Source of the DNA: Suillus spraguei
Taxonomy: Eukaryota; Basidiomycota; Agaricomycetes; Boletales; Suillaceae
Assembly: GCA_016800925.1 (NCBI GenBank)
Contig: JABCPU010000298.1
Location: 19,792 to 83,791, forward strand
Reading direction: 5' to 3'
Length of the DNA: 64,000 bases
Both the position numbers and the translations under genes were made by a program. Positions 9,749 through 21,429 of this stretch are shown here, piece by piece. The notes beneath the pieces were generated by a model. It searched no databases. It was not told where the DNA came from and worked only from the letters and a program-made list of their open reading frames with translations. The stretch's first letter is position 1. Each line of letters opens with the position of its first letter.

Positions 9749-12700
9749 CACCACCTGAACTTGATAATCATGACCAGTTCAATGTCCAGTTTCGGCAGCA
9801 GCTTGAGGCAGAGTGCATTAGAAATGACTTGCTTGAAAGACAAGCACAGAATGAATTTCTTCACCAGCAGCAGCAGATTCAGCATCAGTTGCAGCAGCAA
9901 GAAGCTGAGCGTCTCTGTAGACAGGCTCAAAATGATCTGGCAGCCTTTCACTTGATGCAGCAGCAAGCTGCACAGGGAAATGAAAACCATGCTTTGCATC
10001 AGCAGCAAATAGCTGAGATAATTGCTAGACATGCTGAGAATGCTTGCCGTGAACAGCCACAAGAAGCTGAATTGATGAATCGACAGCACTGAGGCCCTCA
10101 GAACTTTGATGATCCCCACATGCCTAATCCTATGCCACCCAGAAATAATGTACCAGCACAGGAGGCATTTTGAAGACAGCAGTTCCAATGGCAATTGCAC
10201 CAGCAAGAAGCCAGGAGGATCAATAGAGAGGCTGAGAGAATCATCAACAGAGAGGCTGAGGAGGCTCTTCACCAACAGCAGCAGCAAGTTCAGCAACAGC
10301 AGATGCAGCAGCAGATGCAACAGCAAATACAGCAGCAAGAAGCTGGGCAGGTCAATATACAGAGTCAGCATGCTCTGGAACAGCAGCAGCAGGAACAGGA
10401 GCAGCATGATAGGCAGGATCAGGATCGTCTATGAGCAAGCCAACAAGAAGAAGCACGTCACAACCGTAAGGAGCAGAGAGTTCATGAGCGGCCGGAGCGT
10501 CTTGAGGAGGCACTACATGAATATAACAATCCATTATCTGAATGACAACATGCAGAAGATGAGGAGAGAAGAAGAACCCAGCAAGAAGAACAACGCCAAG
10601 AGTGTGAAGCAGAGGATGACCAGCATATCAATCAGGTCATTCCTGTTCCTGATGGAGCCCGAGCATATACGGAACCGATAAACCATCACACTCTTGGTCC
10701 TCTTAATGTAGAGTGCCCCAAATGTCATGCACTTCACTTTGCATGTGAAAGACTATCCAACTCCTATTTACAAAATCCTCGCTTTGGTATGTGCTGCTTG
10801 CAGGGCCAAGTCAGCCTTCCCCCATTTCCAGCATGGCCACCTGAGCTAGAGCAGGCCTATGCGGACAGAACATTTGTGTCCAAAATTCTCCAGTACAATA
10901 GTGCTCTTGCATTGACCTCTGTTGGTGTCAATATCAAGGATCATGCTCTTCAAGGATCTGGCCCAAATGCTTTTTGTATTCATTGTTCTCTTCACCATCT
11001 CATGGGCAGTCTTTTGCCTCCAGAAGGTGTCCAACCTTCATACACTCAACTTTATATATACGACTCTGAAGAAGCCACCAACATACGCACCACCCGCCCT
11101 GGAAATGAAGGCCTTGATCCTCGGATTCTCAGAGATCTGCATGATATGTTGCATCACAACTACCCATATGCCACTGTGTATAAGCAGGCATATCAAGTCA
11201 TGCGAGAGAAGCCTCCAGAGGAGCAGACAGACCTTTCTATGCTTATTCATTTCCAGCCAGGCACAGATGGTCGAAGATATAATCTTCCCACTGCCAATGA
11301 TTTGCTGGAATTCTTCCTGGAGATGGATCCAAGGAGGTGCGTCATGCATGCGACATTATTGTATATTATCAAGGCGGTCCGCTTCGGCGCATAAGTCAAC
11401 TTAGCCATGCATATGCCTGTCTTCATTATGTCGCTCTCTTTCCTAAGGGAGAGGATGGCTGGGACCTCTACATTGATATGATCGTTCCTGTGGGTGGGCG
11501 TGCACATGCAAAAAAAGTGACTCAGCTGCTGTATTACGCCTTTCAACTTCATCCCCGCCCCCCTCGCCTGAATTACAATAACATCTTTTGTGGTGGAAGG
11601 CTGTTCCAGCAGTATGTGGTTGATGCTTGGGCATCAATCGAGCAGAGCAGACTCAACTGGATAAGAAACAATCAGGAGAAGCTCAGGGCTGACTGCTACC
11701 AAGGGCTGACAGATAATGTTTTCAATGATGGAGTGGGCAATTTAGCTGAGACAGGTTGTTCCATAATCCTTCCCTCCTCTCATAATGGAAGCCCTCAGTA
11801 TATGCAGCAGCTGCTGCAGGACTCCCTGGCCATCTGCCGTGCCTGCAAGAAGCCCAATCTTTTCCTGATGATGACTGCCAATGGAAGCTGGCCTGAGATT
11901 ACTGAGAATCTCCTTCCAGGTAAAGAGGCATATTTGATGCATTATTATGACATGATCCTGACGAGCTTTCTTATGTAGGTCAGAGTGCTGTGGACCATCC
12001 AGACTTGGTTGCTTGTGTATGTTACCAGAAGCAGAAGGCTCTCTTGAAGAAGGTTCGCGATGGCTACTATGGCAAGGTTGTGTGATTGGTGTACACCATT
12101 GAATATCAGAAGTGTGGCCTGCCTCATATGCACCTTCTCATCTTCCTGGATCCAGATCACAAGATTCGCACTGTGGAACAGATCGACTCCTTCATCTCCG
12201 CCCAAATCCCTGACAGAAAATGTCCATCCACAACTCTATGAGGCTGTACAATGGCACATCTTTGAGTTTGGAATGCACCTTGAATGGCCCTCTGTCTATC
12301 GCTTGCCGGTCCACCTCCCAGATGAACACATGGTGTTTTATGATCCTGAGGATAATGCACAGGATGTTCTCGAGCGCGCAGCAACCAAGGAGACTTGCCT
12401 CACTGGATGGTTCAAGGCTAACTCCAATAATGTCTTGGTGGCTGCTGGAGCCCATGACCACCTCTACCAGGACTTCCCCTCAATATTTGTATGGAACAAG
12501 ACGGCATGGAAGATACACCAATGCGGAATAGCGATTGGAAGGATGTACTCTGCTGCACCCGGCTCCAGAGAGCGCTTCTACCTGAGATTGCTTTTGACTG
12601 TAGTAAAAGGTATGGTCCTGATGTCAACTTTTATCAATAAAACTTACCATGTCTTCAAGGGGCCACCTCCTATGAGAACCTTCGGACAGTTGACGGTGTT

Positions 12701-14596
12701 TTATGCGACACTTTCAAGGAGGCATATCAGCGCAGGGGTCTGCTTGAGGATGATAATGAATGGATCCAGTGCTTGCAGGATGCCTCTCATATGAGCACTG
12801 GACATGGCATGCGTAACCTCTTTGCCATCATCCTCATACACTGCAACCCTACAGACCCCAGTGATCTTTGGAACCACTTCAAGGAGAATCTCTGCGATGA
12901 TCTGCACCACCGCCTATCACGTGTCCCATTCAGCATCCCTGACCCTACAGATGAAGAGGTTCATGACTATGGTCTCTATCTCATTGATGGCATGCTCCAC
13001 AAAAATGGAAAGTCTTTGCAAGCGATCCCTCAGATGCCTGTACCTCAAATGGCAGCAAGATGGGGGGCCATGCAGGGAAATCAGCTCATTGCCGAGCAGC
13101 TCCAATATAACCAGGAGGAGCTCCAGCAGATGGTGAACCCAGGAGTGCTTTCTCTGAATCAGGAGCAGAGGACAGTCTTTGATGCAGTGGTCGATGATGC
13201 CATGCAATGTAATGAACAAAGACCTGGACATTCATACTTTGTCCACAGTGCAGGTGGATGTGGAAAGATATATCTCTGCAAGCTCATTGCTTCAAAGCTC
13301 CATGCTGAAGGCAAGATTGTCCTATGCGTGGCTTCCTCTGGAATCGCTTCTCTCCTCCTGCCAGGCGGACGCACGGCTCATTCTCGATTCAAAATTCCAA
13401 TTCCCATCAATGAGGACAGCTCCTGCAACATCAAGAAAGGAGATGTCATGCATGAGCTTCTCAAGGCCACCTCCCTCATCATCTGTGATGAAATTCCTAT
13501 GCTACACCGTCACATCCTGGAATGCCTTGACTGCTCATTGCACGACCTTCTGAACATCGATGCTGATTTTGGAGGAATGACAATGCTCTTTGGAGGAGAC
13601 TTCAGACAGACCCTGCCGGTGGTACCTCATGGATCCAGGGAGCAAATAGTGGGTGCTACATTTTGCAGATCTCACATCTGGCCAAGGCTTCGCATCTTCC
13701 ACCTAAAGACAAATATGCGGCTTGGCCAAGACTTCGCCTCTGATGAATTTGCAAAGTGGCTTCTTGAGATTGGAGCTGGGAAGGGCACACATGCAGATGG
13801 AATGGTCACCCTTCCGATTCATATGCGCTGCCCTGACAATGATATCCACTCTCTCATCAATGCCCTATACTCTCCTATTCTGCTCCCTGGGCATCCTCCT
13901 GTGAATGATTCCTTCTTCCTGGAATGTACCATCCTCTCTGCAAAGAACACTGATGTGGACGAAATCAATGCCAACATTCTTGAATCATTCCCTGGAGATA
14001 AAGCAGTCTTCACCAGCGCAGACTCAATCACTGAGAAGGACTATGACTACATCCCACCAGAGTACCTTCATACTCTCACGCCATCAGGGTTCCCTTTGCA
14101 CAAATTGGAACTCAAGGTGGGTGTTCCTCTCATGTCGTTGCGCAACTTGGACCCCACCAATGGCCTCTATAATGGAACTAGGATGATCCTCCTGTCTTGG
14201 ACCACGCACATCCTCAGGTGTCATATTCTTAGAGATGGAGTTGATGAAGCTCATCAAGACGATCAAAACACTGTCCTAATCCCCCGCATGATGCTGGATG
14301 CCACGTCTGAAGACAACCCTATCCCTTTCAAGTGTCGCCAATTCCCTGTTCATCTTGCATTCACTATGACAATCAATAAGGCTCAAGGTTAAAGTGTGAA
14401 GTGGGTTGGGCTGGATTTGTGGACTCCCATGTTCAGTCATGCACAGCTGTATGTGGCTTTGTCTCGCTGCACTCACCCAGAGAGAGTGCATGCCATCTTT
14501 CCGGAGCATGAAGAAGGGTCAAAGACGACCAATGTGGTGTATACAGAAGTGCTGAGAGGACTTAGAGATAGAGATGATATGGAGGTTGAGGATTGA

Positions 14597-14832
14597 TTGA
14601 TGTATATTGATGTACTTTTATATAGAGGACCGAATGTATAGTGCACTTTTAGATGGTGCAGTAGATTTTAGTTTTAGTTTTCTTGAAATGCTGCTCAAAA
14701 TGTACATGTCTGTTTTAAAATCCACTATGATTGCGAATAAGTTAAGGTGCACGAAGTAGTGATTATTAGGATGAAGCCAAGGCCAGAAAGCCAAAGAGAG
14801 TGCGAAGCACTCTTTTTGGCTTTCTGTGCCTT
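14597..14832 (+). repeat. Helitron 3' untranslated region with terminal-type stem-loop (copy 1)
   Basis: After the helicase stop comes AT-rich sequence, then a unit starting ATTATTAGGATGAAGCC. The hairpin at 14790-14820 has arms GCCAAAGAGAGTGC and GCACTCTTTTTGGC around a GAA loop (near-perfect), followed by TTTCTGTGCC. A GC-rich hairpin close to the 3' end is a Helitron hallmark. The solo LTR L3 begins directly after. Confidence 0.75.
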
Positions 14833-15601
14833 TGTTAAGACTGTACTCAAGGGTAGAGAGACCCGAAGGGCTTTGGCCTCAGTTCGTGCACTGTGCCCCT
14901 TTCTCGAGTAATGCCCCTTATTTCAGGGAGGAGTTATTCGTCCAAAGACCCGGAAGGAGTTGCGTGACGGATCCGGGTGTCCGAAGGTGTCGGATATAAT
15001 ACGTCCGAAGGTAATTCGGAACGTAAGGAGAGGACAGAGATTAAGGCTAGTTTCGGAACGAGTTCCTAACTAGAAACTAACAGAGATGGACTATCCGAAG
15101 ATAGAGTCGGAGGTATAGACTATAGGAGTCAATCCTAAGTCTCGGAAGGTGACTTAAAGCGGAGAGTGGCTCAAGTCCGGAGGAGGCAGAATGAGTAGAA
15201 TTTAAGATGATATTCGAACTAAGGTTCTACGGAGATCTACAAGTGGTTTATATACAGTAAGTATCTAAGACGGATAATTAGCAAGTCCGGGACCGAGGGC
15301 TATGTACGAAGTGTAACGGAAGTCTATTAGTTATTGCACAGCAGATCAGTAAGCATGAATCGGAAATGAACACAGGAAACGGATCAGTAACACAGGACGG
15401 AAATATAAACAGCCGGAGTACCGGTAGTAGGAGAAAAGACGAAAGGAGATAGACGCAGATGTTCACCAGGGAGTTAAGGTGCAAGAAGTGAGTACATTCG
15501 GATGGGTGGTCCGGACAGGATCTGTGGACCGGACGGATATGGAAACGATCGGATCTGGACGGATATGATCGGATCTGAGATTAGAAGTATGGTATATGAC
15601 A
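14833..15601 (+). mobile_element. Solo LTR, family L3, copy 2
   Basis: A 769 bp TGTTAAGAC...TATATGACA unit with perfect duplication GCCTT at 14828-14832 and 15602-15606. It sits in the Helitron 3' end, so it arrived after the Helitron. Confidence 0.92.
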
Positions 15602-15757
15602 GCCTTGGGCAAAAGAGAATTATTGGGATGAAGCCAAGGCCAGGAAGGCAAACAGAATTATTAGGATGAAGCCTTGGCCAGGGAGCAAAAGGAGTGCGAA
15701 GCACTCCTTTTGCTTCCTGTGCCAAAGGCACAATGGGTGGTGGACTTGTATCCATAA
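15602..15757 (+). repeat. Second Helitron 3'-end unit with perfect stem-loop
   Basis: Repeats the ATTATT(A/G)GGATGAAGCC unit. The hairpin at 15685-15713 has perfect 13 bp arms GCAAAAGGAGTGC / GCACTCCTTTTGC around GAA, again followed by TTCCTGTGCC. About 45 bp later the Gyp1 integrase resumes. The duplicated end suggests a tandem or read-through 3' terminus. Confidence 0.75.
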
Positions 15758-16891
15758 ATACGTCGAGGGTTGCACCCTTTGTCAGCAAATGAAGATGGAC
15801 ACCCATCTGGTCTGCCCTCCTCTTGCACCCATTCCTTCCTCCGCTACCCACCCTTTTCCCATATCTCCGTTGACTTGATCACCAACCTCCCCATGTCAGG
15901 GGGCTTTGATAGTATCATGGTCGTGGTGGACCATGGCCTTATGAAGGGGGTAATTATCATCCCTTGCCTTAAAACCATCACTTCCGAAGGCGTTGCCAAG
16001 TTATTTTTGAAGTATGTCTATCGCCAATTTGGACTCCATGACAAAGTCATCTCCGATCGCGGCCCGCAGTTCCTATCTTGTTTTTCAAAGGAACTTGCCT
16101 GACTTCTTGACTATGCCATCGCCCCATCTACGGCTTATCACCCCCAGACCAATGGTCAGACCGAACAGCTTAATCAAGAGTTAGAAACATATTTGCAAAT
16201 CTACTGCCGCAACAACCCTGGAGATTGAATAGAACATCTCCCTATCGCTGAGTTCGTTCACAATCATCAAAAACATGATGCCCGAAATGCCTCACCATTC
16301 TTTCTTATGATGGGATATGAACCTCGCGCCATTCCCCATTTAATCCCTGATTCTACTGTACCAGCAGCAGAAGACTGAGTTAGATCTCTGCAGAAGATCC
16401 GAGAAGAAGCCATCACATGCCACAATATTGCTATGCAAACAATGGCCGAACGATCCCGAGGAGATAAGTACCAACCATGGAAGATCAGAGATAAGGTTTG
16501 GCTATCTGCTGCTAATCTTAGACTCAAACTCCCATCGTGAAAACTTGCACCAAAGCGATACAGACCTTTCCCAATCACTAATGTCTTATTGCCTATCACA
16601 TTCATGCTCAAACTCCCTCAGCAATGGAAAATTCACCCCACTTTCCACACTTCTGTATTATTGTCCTATAGTGAAACCAACATACACGGCCCGAATTTCC
16701 TTGAACCACTGCCTGATATCATTGAAGAAGAAGAAGAATATGAAGTAGAAGCAATTCTTTCCCATACAGGAACCGGCAATCGCCGATGCTATCTTGTCTC
16801 CTGGAAAGGATATTCATCGGGAGATAACAAATGGATCCCTGAAAAGAATTTAGCAAATTCCGCACGGATCCTGACCGCTTATAAGAAATGA
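15758..16891 (+). pseudogene. Gyp1 element A: integrase core and chromodomain
   Basis: Continuation of the integrase after the Helitron: zinc-finger cysteines in CTLCQQMKMDTH, then the catalytic core with Asp in HISVDLITNLP, Asp in [10 protein letters not shown] and Glu in NQELE (the D,D-35-E arrangement). The C-terminal region includes VWLSAANLRLKLPS, and a terminal chromodomain contains YEVEAILSHTGTG and YLVSWKGYSSGDNKWIPEKN, which places the element among chromoviruses. Stops are visible at about 16100 (TGA), 16226 (TGA), 16376 (TGA) and 16538 (TGA), plus a frame change near 15870. The chromodomain itself is open and ends at TGA 16889-16891. Confidence 0.9.
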
Positions 16892-18330
16892 CATGCCCTC
16901 TGAATTTGAACCAGCCCCATAAACCATCCAATATGACTTCCCCTGCAAACACCTCTTTTCCCACTACTTACATCCACCCTGTCTCTGAAGAAACTTACAC
17001 TACCACCGACCACTATGCCGACCTCATCAGAAACATTGACGGAAACTCCTTCGTCGAAGCCGCCCTCCTCTGTCCCAGACATGCAACTGAGATTGAAAAG
17101 ATCCTTACCGGTAAGGATGCATTTGTCACCATCCTCCTTACCAATATCATCCACACGGCTGCCCTCGTCGAAACCCTATGCTTTGACATTAAAGATGATG
17201 CTATCCGTCAACGAATCCTACACTGCCAGAAACATATTCGTTCTTATGGCTCCTTCTCCTTTCTGATTCTTTAAGGCTGATGTTGAAACGGCTATTCACA
17301 TCATGGCGAGCGTCAAGCAGGCGTGGCTAGACCTCCCTCTCTGCAAAGAGATCCACTCCCAGTTCCTGCTCCTTCCACCCGTGATTCAGGCACTCGTTCT
17401 AATATCACTGCCCTTACTGGCTTACTCGCTGCTGTTCAGGAAGCCAACAACACAGCTGACGCTATCATGGAGAACTTGAAGCAGCAACAGTCGATTCCAG
17501 AGAAGCTCGAGCATTAGTAGCTCGCTTGATTGACGCTGTCCATCATTATGAAACGCAACCCACACCATCCCCAATCGATACCACCACAATGCTTGAGGGA
17601 CACAGAACCTCCTCATCTGTTTACCGAATGCTGCGCCACACATGAAAAGCAGTTGTAACTAAGGCACTACATAACGAGCTTGCTGAGATTATTGCACTCG
17701 GGAATTGTGTGACAAAAGAGTTAGACAACAAGTCTGCCGAAGTCATTGCGCTCGACCAACAGCTAAAAGAACTTCATATCCATCCCCCCATGTCATCCCT
17801 TGTGCCTTCGACCCCACCATCCCATCCTCATAGAAGCCTTAGGGCCTATGACTTCCTCAGATCCAGACGAATTACTAGCGCAGCCACTATATGCCAGCAC
17901 CCTCTATTTATACTATTGACAACAACCAATCAAAAACATCTGTTCTAGTAATGAACAAGTCCTTAAACGTATCACTTGCAAATGAGGAAAGAAACATACA
18001 CACTCTACAGTCCCCATCACCACATCGTTACTCCAACTCCATTTCAAAAGTAAACTCCAACCCTGACAAGAACATGAAATGCCACGTCTGCAGACTACTC
18101 GGGCATCGTCGAAGAATTGTCCAGAGTACCAGTGTGGGGTTTGTCAGTATTGGTCGCTGACCCATTTATCCATTTACTGCCCCCAACGAGTCGGGACTCC
18201 CCCCTTTACATTAACTTGGAAGGATGACAGATTCTATGATGCACTTCATTCTTGGGAAGACACTTGACGACGAGCGAACTTGAGCAGCGGCTAGACGGGA
18301 TTCTAAATGACGCCTGGTGTCGAAGAAGCT
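16888..18330 (+). pseudogene. Gyp1 ORF3: post-integrase protein with C-terminal zinc knuckles
   Basis: A separate frame starts at ATG 16888, which overlaps the pol stop as ATGA. The first part (to 17274) reads HPVSEETYTTTDHYADLIRN and continues, after a frame break, as KADVETAIHIMASVKQAWLD. A helical, Gln/Glu-rich segment follows (about 17640-17790). The C-terminus has two Cys/His clusters: CHVCRLLGHRRR..C (CX2CX4HX4C) and CGVCQYW...THLSIYC (18080-18190). Several frame changes and stops make it a pseudogene. Function unknown. The zinc knuckles suggest a nucleic-acid-binding, gag-like role, but placement after pol is not the usual gag position. Element B lacks it. Confidence 0.6.
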
Positions 18331-18445
18331 GCATACATGATGAGTGGTTCGGTTCTCATGAAGACTACAAATTTAGTGATGATCCCATTTACTACGCTAA
18401 TCAGGATGAGTAAAGTCGGTGACTTCACATTTAAAATGGGGGTAA

Positions 18446-18915
18446 TGTTACAATTGTACGTGCCCCTATTCATTTTTCGTCTCACTTTATCTTGTATATT
18501 ACATAACATGACTCTGACTCATATGCTCAACGCATCTGTACTATAGTTGCCTTCCTTCTTTGGATACGCATTTACATTCTCACACTCTCTTGGTCCTGTG
18601 CGCACATATTGACCTATTTAAGCACGTTGTATTATGCTTGATACTTTACTTTAATCTTACTGGGTTTTACCTGGAATTCCTTCGCTTAGGTCTCCAACCT
18701 AAGTCGTCTGAATTGTCTCTAAGTCTAAGCACTCCTTAGTCTTAGTCTCTGTTCTCGAAGAACCTCTTAGACTTGTCTTTGAGGCTGAACCCTTGATAGT
18801 ACTCGGAAGCGTTCCTTGTACTTTCACCTTGTCCTTCTCTGGACATTGTAAAACTTCCCAGCAGACCATCTGTGTCTTTTCACTGTCGCTGGTGACGCCA
18901 CCCCAGTTCGTAATA
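18446..18915 (+). mobile_element. 3' LTR of Gyp1 element A
   Basis: A 470 bp LTR (TGTTACAATTGTACG...CCAGTTCGTAATA) directly preceded by the purine tract AAAATGGGGGTAA, a plausible polypurine tract for plus-strand priming. The final CA has become TA. The right flank is satellite sequence (TTGCCTCACATTG), so element A originally landed in the satellite block. Confidence 0.88.
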
Positions 18916-19560
18916 TTGCCTCACATTGTTCTGAGTCCTGAGTCCTGAGTGCCAGGTGCCGGGGTTCAGGGTTTGGCACTTAAAATATGTGGATCAATAT
19001 CTTTCACATTATTATGAGTCCCAAGTCCCGAGTGCCGGGTGCCAGGTGCCTGGGTTCAGGGTTCGGCACTCAAAATGTGTGAATCAATATCTTTGTATTG
19101 CCTCACATTGTTCTGAGTCCCGAGTCCCGAGTGCTGGGTTTGGGGTTTGGGGTTCGGCAATTAAAATATGTGGATTGATATCTTTCACATTGTTATGAGT
19201 CCCAAGCCCCGAGTTCTGAGTGCCAGGTGCCGGGGTTCAGGTTTCGGTACTCAAAATGTGTGAATCAATATCGTTGTATTGCCTCACATTGTTCTGAGTC
19301 CCAAGTCCTGAGTGCTGGGTGTGGGGTTTGGGGTTCGGCACTTAAAATATGTGGATCAATATCTTTCACATTGTTATGAGTCTCAAGTCCCAAGTCCCGA
19401 GTGCCAGGTGCCGGGGTTTGGGGTTTAGCACTCAAAATGTGTGAATCAATGTGAGGCAATAAAAAGACTTTGACCCACACATTTTTAGTGCTGAACCCTG
19501 AAATCCAGTAGTCCACAATTTTGGGGTTTGGCACTCGTGATTCTGCACTTGGGAGTCAGA
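18916..19560 (+). repeat. Dimeric satellite S1, forward array
   Basis: Two alternating subunits: one with TTGCCTCACATTGTTCTGAG, the other with TTTCACATTGTTATGAG, each followed by a GAGTCCCGAGTGCC / GGGGTTCGG-rich stretch. The first type occurs near 18926, 19104 and 19285, the second near 19004, 19187 and 19370, giving a dimer period of about 180 bp. No credible gene. Open frames here are repeat artefacts. Confidence 0.85.
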
Positions 19561-20165
19561 AAATGTGAGACAATAAAAGGAATTTGATCCACACATTTAA
19601 AACTTGAAACTCACAAAAATGTATATCATGTAAAATTTCTATGTCCTTACACAGTTCACCAAGTGTCAAGTACCAAGACCCAAGACCCGAATCCTGAATT
19701 CCTGGCAATGTACCAAGTGCCGAGTGCTGAGTGCTGAAACCCGAAACTTGAAACTTGAAACACAACACTTGAAACTCGCAAAAATCTGTATCATGTAAAA
19801 TTTCTATTTCCTTACACAGTTCACCGAGTGTTGAGTAACAAGACCCAAGACCTGAATCCTGAATGTAGGGTTGGCAGGCCAGCTGCAGAGGTCCGGAGGT
19901 CTGTAGATATGGAGATCAGGGCCAGAGATCATAGTGGAGATGGGGTGTGAAATATGGTATGTGACAGAAACTTGCAAAAATGTATATCATGTTAAATATC
20001 TATTTCCTTACACAGTTCATCAAGTATTGAGTAGCAAGACCTGAGACCCGAATTCCTGGCAATGTAGCAAGTGCCAGTTTTGGGTTTTGGGTCTTGGTAC
20101 TCGACACTTGGTGAACTGTGTAAGGAATAGAAATTTTACATGATATACATTTTTGTGAGTGTCTG
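19561..20165 (+). repeat. Satellite S2 array with an internal orientation switch
   Basis: Units of about 160-175 bp around ATGTATATCATGTAAAATTT and CACAGTTCACCAAGTGTCAA, near 19614, 19787 and 19977. At about 20075 the array flips, so 20080-20160 is the reverse complement of the same unit. A 105 bp TGTAGGG...ATGTGACA segment at 19866-19970 is an internally deleted relative of the LTR at 20166. Confidence 0.75.
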
Positions 20166-20629
20166 TCACATACTGTATTTCACACCCCATCTCCACTATG
20201 ATCTCTGGACCTCTGGACCTCCGCAGCTAGCCTGCCAACCCTACCCTGCACCTGGTCCACTCCAAGCACAGTCATACCCACCACTATTTCCAGACTTTCC
20301 CTCCAGTGGCATTCTGGATGTATCTTCACTATGTGTCCTGGTCCAATTCCAATTCCTATCCGGATTCCATTCCTCCAGATCTCCCTGCATTCTTCTCCTG
20401 ACATATTCCTGCGCCACATGCATTACACCATTTAAGGTATGTCCTTGTCTCCAGCTCTCAGTTACCTCTGTCTCTGTCTTGATAATCTCTTTCATACATA
20501 TCTCATCTCTGAGTTCATTTCATTATTCCATTGTACTTAGTAGTATGTTTCCGCATGGTTCATACATAGCCTTGGATTATGTTTACTGATCCTTACATAT
20601 GATACCTACAGCATATAAACTTGCTGTAA
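20166..20629 (-). mobile_element. LTR-like unit L4
   Basis: A 464 bp segment bounded by TGTCACATACTG and TTGCTGTAACA (TG...CA). Read on the minus strand it ends in ACAGTATGTGACA, like family L3 (GGTATATGACA). Short deletion derivatives of its end occur at 19866-19970 and 25916-26018. No coding sequence. Confidence 0.55.
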
Positions 20630-21429
20630 CAAACATATTGGCGCTGGGCTTAAAACCCCATATTTTGACACTCGTCTCACGTCTACAGGAGTTACCACTA
20701 GTCCATGGCCTTCTTACCCCTTTAGCAGTAACTGGCAGCATCCCACGCTTACCGCACACCGTACCGACTGCCACACCACATTCCACGAACCGATGTCCTT
20801 GCCGCGTCTGCATAGCTCCATTTGGTGCATAGTTTGTTTCCTGTTCGTTATCACTGATTCCACAGCAAGCCTTATTACATGTTGCCTTGTGCCGCAGCGC
20901 CTCGCGCTATGTTTACTTATGGCAGTTACTACACTCCAGCACTACTGATCTCACCTAGAGTATTCCGAGTACATACGAATTAGGATATAAGCACTGCGTA
21001 CCCCACACGATAGAGCACCTGATTTTACACCATCACACGTACTATAGGTCAGGATTATTGTCTAGCTCTGGATCAACCCAGTAGTGGACATAGTCTTTGA
21101 AGTTCCCTTATCGCTCGTTAATACATCACGCTCGTTCTCCATCACTGCCGGCATACTGCTGGACTTTTGATTGTTACTTTTGACTGAACTTCTCACGCTC
21201 CACTACTTTACCGCTGAAAGTACCACGGACTTCTTTACTGTTTCTTTGCACCGCTCGCAACCTTACTGCTACCGCTGAGACCACCGCTCGACATCGCTTG
21301 CTAGATGCAACTGTTACTGACCTTGTCTCGATGGCGGTAGCACCGCAGCACACGACGCACATATTACAGTGAACTATCTCCGTATTATATGAGTGAGCGG
21401 ACATGCATAATATCCCGTATGATACGGGC
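20630..21429. other. Non-coding stretch between L4 and the GGGCC array
   Basis: About 800 bp with no recognisable protein. A patch near 21200-21300 is rich in ACCGCT, similar in style to 5810-6060 and 29245-29280. This is probably the internal part of a non-autonomous LTR element. Confidence 0.4.

Larger units (their letters stand above)
8640..14596 (+). pseudogene. Helitron Rep/Pif1-helicase polyprotein, decayed
   Basis: The N-terminal part (8640-10430) is a Pro/Gln-rich tract, split by the LINE. A conserved domain begins about 10700 (GPLNVECPKCHALHF, then FGMCCLQGQVSLPPFPAWPP) and runs through 11978. The Rep HUH motif is GLPHMHLLIFL at about 12110-12145. The Pif1 helicase (12773-14596) shows Walker A SAGGCGKIYLCK near 13247, in which the usual Thr after GK is Ile, motif II LIICDEIPM near 13480, and motif VI INKAQG ending in TAA at 14390-14392 where Gln is expected (GQS). 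The frame resumes as [10 protein letters not shown] to a stop at 14594. There are frame changes near 10092, 10434, 11338, 11980, 12200 and 12620. About 100 residues that should carry the catalytic tyrosines between the HUH motif and HIFEFGMHLEWP are missing. Rolling-circle replication from this copy is not expected. Confidence 0.9.
7857..15757 (+). mobile_element. Helitron inserted into the Gyp1 integrase, itself carrying a LINE and a solo LTR
   Basis: The Gyp1 integrase stops at AYLR (7856) and resumes at KYVEGCTLCQQ (about 15758). Comparison with the uninterrupted copy at 48.78 kb shows that everything between is an insertion. It contains a Rep/helicase gene on the plus strand and, at its right end, stem-loops with arms of 13-14 nt, as expected for a Helitron 3' end. 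The left end holds an AT-rich leader and a short tandem array. Exact terminal bases cannot be fixed because the host codons at the junction are ambiguous, so boundaries are good to a few bases. Confidence 0.85.

Noticed and set aside
9748..10407. A 219-codon Leu-rich minus-strand frame
   Set aside because: Antisense of the CAG/CAA-rich Gln tract of the Helitron protein, which automatically gives Leu runs.
18956..19534. Open frames of 60-90 codons within satellite DNA
   Set aside because: They recur with the repeat unit, have low complexity and no family motif. The same applies to frames at 22451-23469 and 26277-28520.
20630..20660. TTGGCGCTGGGCTTAAA as a primer-binding site
   Set aside because: By similarity to family L3 the adjacent LTR is on the minus strand, so this side would not be its leader. 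No tRNA match can be verified.
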